In this document: positions 1 to 7,685 of the stretch, in pieces
Numbering within the stretch: position 1 is the stretch's first letter
How the letters are laid out: every line of letters starts with the position of its first letter
From: CBDHHC01 sp050633205
GTDB taxonomy: Bacteria; Pseudomonadota; Alphaproteobacteria; Rhizobiales; CBDHHC01
NCBI GenBank assembly: GCA_050633205.1
Contig: JBOEGA010000041.1
Location: 1 to 11,915 of the forward strand
Direction: 5' to 3'
DNA length: 11,915 nucleotides
Program-made: the position numbers and the translations under genes
Notes under the pieces: generated by a model
What the model saw: only the letters and a program-made list of their open reading frames with translations
What the model was told of the DNA's origin: nothing
Database searches by the model: none

Positions 1-1
1 A

Positions 2-598
2 CCTGAAACAGGTTTCCTTGGTTTGCCGAAAGAATATGAAGTTATTGTTATAGCAACAGTGGCCGGGTTTCTTCTGTTGTTTCTTCTGGCATTCCTTATT
101 TGGATTGTCAGGCGCAGTTCATCCTCCGAGAGTGATATGCACGAGGAGGCGCCGGATCTAATAAGTGAAAGTGAAGAGCAGGATACGGTATCAGAAAATA
201 CAGAAACTATTTCTGATCAAACTGTAATTGAAACGGGCCTGGCTGAACCAGATTATAGTGATGATGCTACAAGAATTATTGGCAGTAATGGACAAAAGGG
301 GGATGTATATGCATTCCTTGAACAACTGGGTGATAATTCCAAACGCATTGAACTGACAAGTACTGCTGTTTCTGTCGGGCGTCACAAGGATAATGACATC
401 AGGTTTTCCAGTTCAACAGTACATCGCCGTCATGCAAGTCTGCATATGAATTCAGAAAAGGTTTTTGTAATTACTGATCTGAGTGGTGAGCAGGGCAATG
501 GCATTTCCATTAACGGAGATAGAATATCTACTGCAAAACTGGAAAGTGGGGACCTGATTGAGCTTGGTGACGTGAGGTTGCGCTTTATTGAGAGCTAG
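2..598 (+). CDS. Membrane-anchored FHA-domain protein, 5' end cut by the window edge
   Basis: The reading frame is open to the left edge with no upstream stop, so this is probably the C-terminal part of a longer protein. A TTG at 23 could start a 191-residue protein, but no ribosome binding site supports it. Numbering from that TTG, residues 7-29 form one hydrophobic membrane helix followed by Arg-Arg, which suggests the C-terminal part is cytoplasmic. An acidic linker (about 35-85) contains DDATRII around Thr83. Residues 110-190 form an FHA domain, a phosphothreonine-binding fold: Gly119-Arg120, a VHRRHA motif with the structural His137, Asn159-Gly160 and Asn164-Gly165. His134 stands where Ser is usual. 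It is the first gene of a kinase/phosphatase/FHA run and lies 55 nt from the next start. The missing N-terminal part may be extracytoplasmic, but its nature cannot be told from here. Confidence 0.85.
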   Translation, partial: PETGFLGLPKEYEVIVIATVAGFLLLFLLAFLIWIVRRSSSSESDMHEEAPDLISESEEQDTVSENTETISDQTVIETGLAEPDYSDDATRIIGSNGQKGDVYAFLEQLGDNSKRIELTSTAVSVGRHKDNDIRFSSSTVHRRHASLHMNSEKVFVITDLSGEQGNGISINGDRISTAKLESGDLIELGDVRLRFIES

Positions 599-653
599 TT
601 TGTGCTCTCTGAAATATTTTATTTTTTTTGTAAATATACTAATGGGGATCGTA

Positions 654-1430
654 ATGACAAACCATAGTGATTATGACGATAAAACAGTTCTGATTAATGC
701 CGGAACACAGGCCTCTACCGTGGATCAGGATACCGTTGTAAAAACGGAAAGCTCCACAGGAGTTCAAGCTGCTGAAACTCAAGCTCATGATGTTACTGTT
801 CAGGTTGAGGACACAGGCATTACGATGCATTCTGAAACAATTCACGAACGTCTGGGAATATCGGAAGTTACTGGCGTCGAACAAAACAGCAGTATTCCTG
901 TAAGTCATTCAATTCCTACAAGCAACGAGGGTGAAATGTCAGAAGTTGTAGAAGAAACAGAAGAAGCCACACGCATGCTGACACCTACATATAATAATCA
1001 ATCTACTTCAGAAAATAGTGCTGACCCGTCTTTAAAGTCAGAAAATGTAAACAGGGAACCGGGAGCTGATAATACACCAGTTGTTGGCTGGCTTGTTGTT
1101 GTTGATGGGCCTGGGAAAGGGAATTCAAGGCCAATCGGTTACGGGAATAATACGATCGGGAGAAATGGATCTCAACGTATTCCGATTAATTTCGGGGATA
1201 GCAGTATCTCCAGTGAAGATCAGGCTTTTTTGCAATACCATCATAAGACCCGTGAGTTTCTGTTTGTTCCCAATCTGTCAAAGCCAAACGTAGTTGAGGT
1301 TAACGAGAGTAACCCGGTCAGTGCAGTATCGCTGAATGCCTATGATGTTATTCGCATGGGGGAAACATCTTTATTGTTTGTGCCTTTGTGCGGTCCGAAT
1401 TTTGAGTGGAATGACATAAGTGTATCGTGA
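654..1430 (+). CDS. Acidic, Thr-rich protein with atypical C-terminal FHA domain
   Basis: I chose the ATG at 654 (258 residues) because GGGGA lies six bases upstream. A longer frame from TTG 588 would overlap the previous gene and add a hydrophobic stretch with no ribosome site. Residues 1-140 are acidic, rich in Ser and Thr and probably disordered. They contain DDKTVLI (Thr11) and EEATRML (Thr106), which resemble phosphothreonine ligands. Residues 145-243 look like an FHA domain with TIGR (167-170) and an IPINFGD strand. The usual SRxHA is SEDQA (187-191), so both the Arg and His of the motif are changed, and the later Asn-Gly is not obvious. The C terminus carries FVPLCGPNFEW. There is no membrane segment. 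The stop overlaps the phosphatase start (TGATG). Likely a soluble adaptor or kinase substrate; this role is inferred. Confidence 0.8.
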   Translation: MTNHSDYDDKTVLINAGTQASTVDQDTVVKTESSTGVQAAETQAHDVTVQVEDTGITMHSETIHERLGISEVTGVEQNSSIPVSHSIPTSNEGEMSEVVEETEEATRMLTPTYNNQSTSENSADPSLKSENVNREPGADNTPVVGWLVVVDGPGKGNSRPIGYGNNTIGRNGSQRIPINFGDSSISSEDQAFLQYHHKTREFLFVPNLSKPNVVEVNESNPVSAVSLNAYDVIRMGETSLLFVPLCGPNFEWNDISVS

Positions 1431-2458
1431 TGACCCGTCTGGAGTATGCCAAAGACTCAATACGCGGGAAGCGGAAAAATCAGGAAGACAGTTGTGATTT
1501 TGCGTTAATGTCTGACGAGTTGGCCGTACATGTTGATGAAGCATTTTATAAAGGAAAGCTTCTTGCTGTTCTTGCAGATGGAATGGGGGGACATGCCGGT
1601 GGGGCGTGTGCCAGCCGTACTGTCTGTGCAGAGTTTATAAAGCATTACCGTTCAAAAGGCAGTGGTGTGTCTGAAGGGGATGATCTTACAACTTCTCTTC
1701 ACTACGGTAACCAGGAGATTCTGAACAGAGTATCTGCAGATGAAACCCTTGCGGGAATGGGGAGCACATTTATTGGTGCGAGCTTTGATAAAGGGAACAT
1801 GTACTGGATCAGTGTCGGGGACTCTCTGCTTTACCTTTACCGGAATAACCAGTTTGAGCAATTAAATGAGAACCATGCCTATTCGTCCATATTAAACAAA
1901 CAGGTTTTAAAGGGCGAAATTACAGAGCTTGAAGCAAAAAGGCACCCGCAAAGAAATGCATTGCTATCTGCTGTTACCGGGCGAGAGATAGAGAAAATTG
2001 ATCTGCGTAAAGAGCCTTTTCCTATTTATGATGATGACTGGGTGATACTGGCAAGTGACGGACTACTGTCTTTGTCTCATGAGGAAATTAAAGCTGTAAT
2101 TGATGCTGAAAAAGATGACGGGCCGGAAGCTATTGTTGATGCTTTGCTAAAGGCTGTCGTTGAGGCCGGCCATCCCAGACAGGATAATACTACTGTTATG
2201 GCTATCCATCAGGTTGCGGAAGATATTGATGATATTGTTGAAGCTATCAAGCCAGATGATCAGCAAAGCGAGGTTGACCTTATTGCCAGATGGGTTGTTG
2301 CTCTTATGGGAGTAATTATCCTGGCTGCGTGTTCATTAATTTTGATAAATCTGACATTGCCTGAGGAGCAGGTTTCCGCTTCAAAGGCAGAAAAAACAAA
2401 TGAGGCTAAAGTGGTTGAGGATGGTCGAAAAACACCATCTGTCGAACATCCTGATTAA
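1430..2458 (+). CDS. PP2C-family Ser/Thr protein phosphatase with C-terminal membrane anchor
   Basis: Metal-dependent PPM/PP2C phosphatase, expected to remove phosphate from Ser/Thr of the kinase and FHA partners. Numbering from ATG 1430 (342 residues): KNQEDS puts Glu19/Asp20 in the first metal motif, DGMGGHAGG gives Asp50-Gly51, GMGSTF lies near 110, ASDG gives Asp210, and RQDNTT gives Asp252. The acidic metal ligands expected for the family are all present, so it should be active. Residues about 285-308 form one membrane helix, followed by a short charged tail of about 30 residues. This tethers the catalytic domain to the inner membrane, with the tail probably periplasmic. Most stand-alone bacterial PP2Cs are soluble, so the anchor fits the membrane-bound partners here. 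ATG 1430 overlaps the preceding stop (TGATG), implying translational coupling; GTG 1427 is an alternative start three bases earlier. Confidence 0.93.
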   Translation: MTRLEYAKDSIRGKRKNQEDSCDFALMSDELAVHVDEAFYKGKLLAVLADGMGGHAGGACASRTVCAEFIKHYRSKGSGVSEGDDLTTSLHYGNQEILNRVSADETLAGMGSTFIGASFDKGNMYWISVGDSLLYLYRNNQFEQLNENHAYSSILNKQVLKGEITELEAKRHPQRNALLSAVTGREIEKIDLRKEPFPIYDDDWVILASDGLLSLSHEEIKAVIDAEKDDGPEAIVDALLKAVVEAGHPRQDNTTVMAIHQVAEDIDDIVEAIKPDDQQSEVDLIARWVVALMGVIILAACSLILINLTLPEEQVSASKAEKTNEAKVVEDGRKTPSVEHPD

Positions 2459-2473
2459 AGGTGATAAGCTATT

Positions 2474-4159
2474 GTGGCACAATATTTTAATTTTTCAGGT
2501 ATTTTTTTATTATTAAGATTGCTTAGAACGATACGGAAAGGCCTAGCGTTTTGTTTGGTCTACAAGTTTGTTCTGGTTTTATTTATTGCAGGAGTACTTC
2601 AGGGGTGTTCCTCATCCAATGTTGATGAAAGTGTGGTTCAGGTTGTTTCCTACTCCGGCTATCTGAGTAGAGGGGCAGGTGGTACTGGCTTTGTCATTGG
2701 AGATGGCAGCTATATTGTTACAAACCATCATGTTGTAGAAAATGCGATAAAGTCCAGATATGGAAATGTTTCAATTCTTACCGAAGGTACGGGGACAAAG
2801 AAATATCCTGCCAGAATTCGCTGGTATTCAGCATCTTTGGATCTTGCCATTCTAAGGGTTCCCGGATTTTCGGCCCCTGCTTTAATACTTAATACTGGTG
2901 AGCTTGAAAAAACAGATACGGTTAAAGCTGTTGGTTTTCCCGGTGTTGCTGATGCGATTGGCAGCTATGATAAATCCTGGGCTATTTCTACGCATACAAA
3001 AGGGGAAGTCAGCAGGGTCTTTGGTTCTTACAGAAAACGTTATGGAAGGCATCTAAAGGCTATACAGCATACAGCAACTATCAATAAGGGAAACTCAGGA
3101 GGCCCGCTGCTTAACAACTGTGGGCATGTGGTCGGAGTTAATACCTGGGGGGCAACCCAAGGGCAAGGCACATTTTTTTCCTCCCATGCAAGTGAGCTCG
3201 TGCGCGTTTTAAGAGATCAAAAAATTCCTGTAAGTGTAACCGAGAGCAGGTGTAACAGCTCGGCAGGGGGGGGCTCCATATGGATTGTTGTTTTCAGTGT
3301 TGTACTGTCTGTTATAACTGCAGTTGGTATTATGCTGCTGTTCTGGCCAAGAGCGAGGCGGGTTGCTTCCGAGGCATCTCATTTTATTATGCCGTCGAGA
3401 CAGTATGCAGAGCATGAGGATACTGTATTAAGTAAGTCCACCAAGTTTATCGATGGTACATCATTTTCCAGCTCTACAGCTTACCGGTTAAAGGATGTTT
3501 CAAACTCCAAAAGTTATGCGATTGATCCGGCGAAAGTTAAAAGGCATTCACTGGTTATAGGTCGAACTGCAGGCGGGCATGGAATAGAGGTGGATGAACC
3601 TGGTGTTTCAAGACAACATGCAAAAATCAGTGTTTCGCCATCTGAACCGTGGCGCTTTTATATTGAAGATCTTAATTCCAGTAACGGTACGCGTGTTAAC
3701 GGTTCAAAACTGAACGGGAATGAGCAACCAGTTCAGTTGAACTCTGGCGATAAAATACAGATCGGTAACAGGACATTTGTATTTTCAGACGCATCGGTAA
3801 AATCAGAAACAGTGCATCACAGCAGTTTTCCTGTCTGGGTGCTTCGAGGTAATGAGCGTGAGACGGGCGCTCCTATTCTTATTGAACTAAAGCGTGAAAG
3901 CATGAAAGATAATCAACTGGTTATCGGGCGGAGCGGGTCTCATTGCGATATTATTGTTGCTGACCCAACCGTCTCATCCCGTGGACATGCGAAGATTATA
4001 TTTCACAATAATGAATTTCAGATATCGGATATGGGATCGACCAATGGAACACTGGTTGACCAACAGAAATTATATGAGGGTGGGATGAATATGGTTGCCC
4101 TTGAACACAATATGGTATTGCGACTTGGCTCTCTGGAGCTTCGTGTCGAGCGTATGTAA
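2474..4159 (+). CDS. Trypsin-like (HtrA-type) lipoprotein protease with membrane helix and two C-terminal FHA domains
   Basis: A 561-residue protein starting at GTG 2474, with AAGGTG about ten bases upstream and 15 nt after the phosphatase stop. A positively charged N terminus and hydrophobic stretch (24-43) end in LQGC, a lipobox with Cys45. Residues about 65-255 are a chymotrypsin-fold protease: His86 in TNHHV, Asp123 in SLDLAIL and Ser208 in GNSGGP complete the triad. No PDZ domain follows. A Gly-rich linker made by a run of eight G leads to a membrane helix (268-291) followed by PRARR, placing the rest in the cytoplasm. FHA1 (about 345-437) has GR at 363-364, SRQH at 379-382 and Asn404-Gly405. 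FHA2 (about 455-560) has GR at 485-486, SRGH at 502-505 and Asn524-Gly525. Both look functional. The design couples periplasmic proteolysis to phosphothreonine binding inside the cell; the substrate is unknown. Confidence 0.9.
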   Translation: MAQYFNFSGIFLLLRLLRTIRKGLAFCLVYKFVLVLFIAGVLQGCSSSNVDESVVQVVSYSGYLSRGAGGTGFVIGDGSYIVTNHHVVENAIKSRYGNVSILTEGTGTKKYPARIRWYSASLDLAILRVPGFSAPALILNTGELEKTDTVKAVGFPGVADAIGSYDKSWAISTHTKGEVSRVFGSYRKRYGRHLKAIQHTATINKGNSGGPLLNNCGHVVGVNTWGATQGQGTFFSSHASELVRVLRDQKIPVSVTESRCNSSAGGGSIWIVVFSVVLSVITAVGIMLLFWPRARRVASEASHFIMPSRQYAEHEDTVLSKSTKFIDGTSFSSSTAYRLKDVSNSKSYAIDPAKVKRHSLVIGRTAGGHGIEVDEPGVSRQHAKISVSPSEPWRFYIEDLNSSNGTRVNGSKLNGNEQPVQLNSGDKIQIGNRTFVFSDASVKSETVHHSSFPVWVLRGNERETGAPILIELKRESMKDNQLVIGRSGSHCDIIVADPTVSSRGHAKIIFHNNEFQISDMGSTNGTLVDQQKLYEGGMNMVALEHNMVLRLGSLELRVERM

Positions 4160-4174
4160 TATAGGGGAGTTATG

Positions 4175-6820
4175 ATGGTCGATAACAAGGTTGCATTGCC
4201 TGCGGGCACGGTGCTGCAGAATAATTACAAGATTATCAACGTGCTGGGGCAGGGAGGTTTTGGTATTACCTATCTTGCACATGACGAAGCGCTGCATCAG
4301 AAAGTGGCAATTAAAGAGTATCTGCCAAATACTCTGGCTACCCGGGATCAGCTTACGAAAGCTGTCCATCTGCATAGCAAGGAAAGTGCCGAAGCCTTTC
4401 AGTGGGGGCTGAAGAGGTTCCTCGAAGAGGCGAGAATTCTGGCCAGACTATCCCATCCTAATATTGTTCGGGTTATGCATTTTATGGCCATGAACAATAC
4501 CGGCTATATGATAATGCAATATGAGCAGGGAAGGGTTTTAAAAAAATGGGCCGAACAGTTTCCCGGTAACAGGCCGCCGCAGGATCAGTTGTTTAAATTT
4601 CTCGGACCTTTGCTTGATGCCTTGAGGGAAGTGCATGCAGCCGGACTGGCACACAGGGATATTAAGCCGGATAATATTTATATGCGTGCCGACGGGAGTC
4701 CGGTGCTGCTGGATTTTGGTGCTGCCCGTAATGTGGAAAGTGGTCTAAGCCATACGCTGGCTGCGATTGTAACATCCGGTTACAGCCCGAATGAACAGTA
4801 TGGCAATGTGGCTGATCAGGGGCCGTGGACAGATATTTATGCTATGGGGGCTGTGCTTTACCGATTGATATCAGGAACGACACCTCCAGATGCACCAAGC
4901 AGGATTAATGCCAGCCTTTCCGAAATCAATGATCCATGCGTAAAGCTATCCGAGTTAAATGTTCAGGGGTATAGCAGGGAGTTCCTTGCAGCAATAGACT
5001 GGGCATTGGAGGTTAGTCCGAAGAGCAGGCCGCAGAATGTAGATGAGTGGATTTCAGCTTTCGGGCAGCAGGCACAGGAAGCCACACAGGTTGTTACAAG
5101 GCCGGTTCGGACAATTGTTACTGAAATGCCGGCCGATGATACTGCTATTGTTGAGATGCAGGATACAGCCCCTGTAGAACTGGAAGCACTGACACAGCCT
5201 GTAATAAGTGAGGCTGTTAAAACAGAAGCTACGCAGCAGGAGGGCCAATCTGTTGCCCGTTCTATTCCATATGGCAGAATTGCGGGTATAGCAGCAATGC
5301 TGATTGTTCTTGCGGGCGGGGGAGCGGGGGGATACTGGTGGTATACGCAACCAATTCAGGATCTTGTCGGAGATAATTTTCCCAGTGCAAAGCAGGTAGG
5401 TGCCTTATCGAAAGAGATCGTGACTGTAAGCGATCATATTGGTGCTGATGATGTTGATGTGATTGAGTTTGATCTGCATGAAGACAGTGAGCTTCATATG
5501 AATATTGCAGGGGGATCAGAAGAGAAAAAATTAAGGATTTTTGACAGCAATCAAAAAGAACTCAGCCTTTATGGTACAAATACCGGGAAGGTATCAGAGC
5601 TGACAAGAGGAACCTATTTCCTGCATATGATATCACCTGAAAAGTATTTATCACGTTATACCGCTTCTCTTTCGGCATTGCCTGCTGATATTAGAAATCG
5701 TCCCAAGAACAGTATTGGTAAAGCTCTTGATCTGGGGAGTGATATAGGAGATCAGCCAGTTCGTTACAGGGGGAAACTGTATGTGGGGCAGAAGGAGCAT
5801 TATTTCCGCTTGTCCATGTCCAGGCCCGGAGAGATTGCGCTGACCGCAAATACAGTGGCGGGTAAAGGCAGGGCCAGTCTGGCTGATAGCAGTGGTCTGG
5901 TAATTGAGAGCGAAAAGCTCAGTCCGGACGAGGGGAAGAATGTCAGGGCAGTTGTTCCAGCCGGGACTTACCATGTGATTATCAGTTCAAATGACAAGAA
6001 GATTTTTGAATATGGTCTGTCCTTGCGGGTTGATCATAGCAAGAAGGATATTACCGGACCTGACGAGCCTATTGAAAAGCGAAAATTTGTTCCGATTGAG
6101 AAGCCCAAGGGGAAAGTCTGGACTGTTTCTGCCGTGGCTAAGATGGATAACGGCATGGATAAGAATGAGGCGTTGCTTGCTGCGCAGTCTCTGGCCAGAG
6201 TTAAGCTGGCTGATGTTGCACAGGGGAAGAAAGATGCGCTTTCTTCTGTTACTTCCCGCCTATCCAATATTGTGAAACTTTTCCCGCGATTTAATGAAGG
6301 TGTTCCTTTTAATGAAGTCTGGGATATCAAGTGGGCCAGTGACAAGGTTACAGTTGTTTTAAAGGCTGAATTTGAGAAAACCAAAGGTAATGATTATCTG
6401 AAAGCAGCGCTTGATAAGACTGTTATAAAATCTCACACGCCGATTACATTTAATCTGCAATCGCAGAGAGATATGTATATGGGCATTTTTGCATGGCAGG
6501 CGGATGGTACTGTTTTGCGTTTATATCCGCGCAGGAACGGGCGGTATTTTATTATGACTGAGGGGCGGGAGGAAACACTTCCGCGCAAGGAGGAGAAGTC
6601 TATATTAAGCGCACCTATGCCGGGGCGTACGTCCAGTGATGAAGCTATTTTTGCGGTGGGGTGTTATGCACAGCTTGATTATACCAGCCTTGCTGCGAGT
6701 ATCTGGGAGCAACCGGACAAGAGTATAAGCAGTTCAGATTTTTTCCAACGACTAGCAACCTCATGCAAACAGGGGCTGTCTATTCGTGTGCTGCATTATT
6801 CTGTCTACAAGCCCGCGTGA
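4175..6820 (+). CDS. Transmembrane Ser/Thr protein kinase with periplasmic PPC-like and DUF4384-like region
   Basis: I chose ATG 4175 (881 residues) over ATG 4172 because GGGGAG then sits five bases upstream instead of two. Numbering from 4175, residues 18-298 form a Hanks-type kinase: glycine loop GQGGFGITY (25-33), Lys47 in VAIKE, Glu84/85 in the C-helix, HRDIKPDN (160-167, catalytic Asp162), DFG at 180-182 and SGYSPNEQY after the activation loop. All key residues are present. An acidic linker (about 300-365) contains ADDTAIV. A membrane helix spans about 367-390. The outside part holds two beta-rich segments (about 415-500 and 525-620) resembling PPC-type sandwiches. After them come an LPP20-like stretch (about 645-700) and a DUF4384-like end (about 755-875, with FAWQADGTVLRLYPR). 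It lacks PASTA repeats. The outside part is probably the sensor, but its ligand is unknown. It is the last gene of the run. Confidence 0.93.
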   Translation: MVDNKVALPAGTVLQNNYKIINVLGQGGFGITYLAHDEALHQKVAIKEYLPNTLATRDQLTKAVHLHSKESAEAFQWGLKRFLEEARILARLSHPNIVRVMHFMAMNNTGYMIMQYEQGRVLKKWAEQFPGNRPPQDQLFKFLGPLLDALREVHAAGLAHRDIKPDNIYMRADGSPVLLDFGAARNVESGLSHTLAAIVTSGYSPNEQYGNVADQGPWTDIYAMGAVLYRLISGTTPPDAPSRINASLSEINDPCVKLSELNVQGYSREFLAAIDWALEVSPKSRPQNVDEWISAFGQQAQEATQVVTRPVRTIVTEMPADDTAIVEMQDTAPVELEALTQPVISEAVKTEATQQEGQSVARSIPYGRIAGIAAMLIVLAGGGAGGYWWYTQPIQDLVGDNFPSAKQVGALSKEIVTVSDHIGADDVDVIEFDLHEDSELHMNIAGGSEEKKLRIFDSNQKELSLYGTNTGKVSELTRGTYFLHMISPEKYLSRYTASLSALPADIRNRPKNSIGKALDLGSDIGDQPVRYRGKLYVGQKEHYFRLSMSRPGEIALTANTVAGKGRASLADSSGLVIESEKLSPDEGKNVRAVVPAGTYHVIISSNDKKIFEYGLSLRVDHSKKDITGPDEPIEKRKFVPIEKPKGKVWTVSAVAKMDNGMDKNEALLAAQSLARVKLADVAQGKKDALSSVTSRLSNIVKLFPRFNEGVPFNEVWDIKWASDKVTVVLKAEFEKTKGNDYLKAALDKTVIKSHTPITFNLQSQRDMYMGIFAWQADGTVLRLYPRRNGRYFIMTEGREETLPRKEEKSILSAPMPGRTSSDEAIFAVGCYAQLDYTSLAASIWEQPDKSISSSDFFQRLATSCKQGLSIRVLHYSVYKPA

Positions 6821-6879
6821 TAAAGGGGCAATCGTATTTTACTGAAAAGTGGAGTCCCTGCAGGTTAATTCATGATCTC

Positions 6880-6920
6880 TTTACATTAGTCTTATTTGTA
6901 TATATGTAATAATATTACAT
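6880..6920 (+). promoter_or_regulatory. Possible promoter with palindromic operator before the methyltransferase gene
   Basis: TTTACA (6880-6885) could be a -35 box and TGTAAT (6905-6910) a -10 box, though the 19-bp spacer is long. Overlapping the -10 is an interrupted palindrome, ATGTAAT-AAT-ATTACAT (6904-6920), with perfect 7-bp arms and a 3-bp centre. It could be an operator for a dimeric regulator. The stretch lies in the 121-nt gap after the kinase gene, so the methyltransferase probably has its own transcript. Confidence 0.4.
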
Positions 6921-6941
6921 TTATGGTTGTGAGGGTATGTT

Positions 6942-7649
6942 ATGAATAACAGCAGTATTTCCATGTTTGATGATAGCCAGGTCGCCGCAGGGTATGACCA
7001 GCGGTTTGAAAAACTGGCTCCCTTTAAAGATACGCTGCATCTGATATTGCGGTTTACCCTGTCAGATTTACCGGAAGATGCCAGAATTCTGTGTGTTGGT
7101 GCCGGAACTGGAGCTGAGCTTGAGGCAATGGCTCTGCATAATCCGAAATGGGTATTTACTGCAGTGGAGCCTGCCAGGGCAATGCTGGATTTGTGTAAAA
7201 AACGGGCTGAAAGTGCCGGTTTTGCAGATCGCTGTGAATTTTATGTGGGGTGTACAGACACGCTTAACAGCCCGGAGCCGTATGATGCAGCAACCTCGAT
7301 TTTAGTTTCGCAGTTTGTGCTGAAACGGGAAGAACGGATCAGGTTTTATCAGGATATTTCTGACCGTTTAAAGCCTGGTGGCTGTCTGCTGAGTGTTGAC
7401 CTTTCACCGGGTGATGGGGCTGATACTGGGCGGGAAGCGCAAATGCGTTTCTGGTTAAAGGCAATAGAATATACCGGTGTGCCTGCCGAAAATCTTGAGA
7501 TGTATGAACAGACATTGCAAAATAATGTATCAGTTCTGCCTGAACAGGAGATCGAAGATATTATCAGTCAGGGTGGATTTGAGAAACCTGTTCCTGTTTA
7601 TCAGGCTCTGCTGATGCGAGGCTGGTATGCGCAAAAAGCAACTGATTAA
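6942..7649 (+). CDS. Class I SAM-dependent methyltransferase
   Basis: A 235-residue soluble protein starting at ATG 6942, with GAGGG about seven bases upstream. It has the class I Rossmann methyltransferase pattern: ILCVGAGTGAE (49-59, SAM loop), the acidic end of strand 2 in AVEPA (Glu76, ribose contact), YDAATSILVSQFV (114-126, motif IV) and RLKPGGCLLSVDL (142-154). The N terminus, VAAGYDQRFEKL, resembles small-molecule or tRNA-modifying methyltransferases of the CmoA/UbiE type, but the substrate cannot be assigned. It lies 121 nt after the kinase gene and converges on selO with only 36 nt between stops. I see no strong terminator in that gap. It is probably unrelated to the kinase system. 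Confidence 0.85.
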   Translation: MNNSSISMFDDSQVAAGYDQRFEKLAPFKDTLHLILRFTLSDLPEDARILCVGAGTGAELEAMALHNPKWVFTAVEPARAMLDLCKKRAESAGFADRCEFYVGCTDTLNSPEPYDAATSILVSQFVLKREERIRFYQDISDRLKPGGCLLSVDLSPGDGADTGREAQMRFWLKAIEYTGVPAENLEMYEQTLQNNVSVLPEQEIEDIISQGGFEKPVPVYQALLMRGWYAQKATD

Positions 7650-7685
7650 ACGCGAGATGCTCTATTGGAGATCCGGTCTGGTATT

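Noticed and set aside
2..30. PETG close to a membrane helix in the first protein, resembling a sortase signal
   Set aside because: Sortase sorting signals are C-terminal with a short charged tail; here a full cytoplasmic FHA domain follows the helix and the envelope looks Gram-negative.
588..653. Longer start (TTG 588) for the second gene
   Set aside because: It overlaps the preceding gene, has no ribosome site and adds an odd hydrophobic leader; ATG 654 has GGGGA at good spacing.
7650..7685. Search for a bidirectional terminator between the convergent genes
   Set aside because: Only very short complementary pieces (such as CTC/GAG) without a T tract; nothing that I can support.
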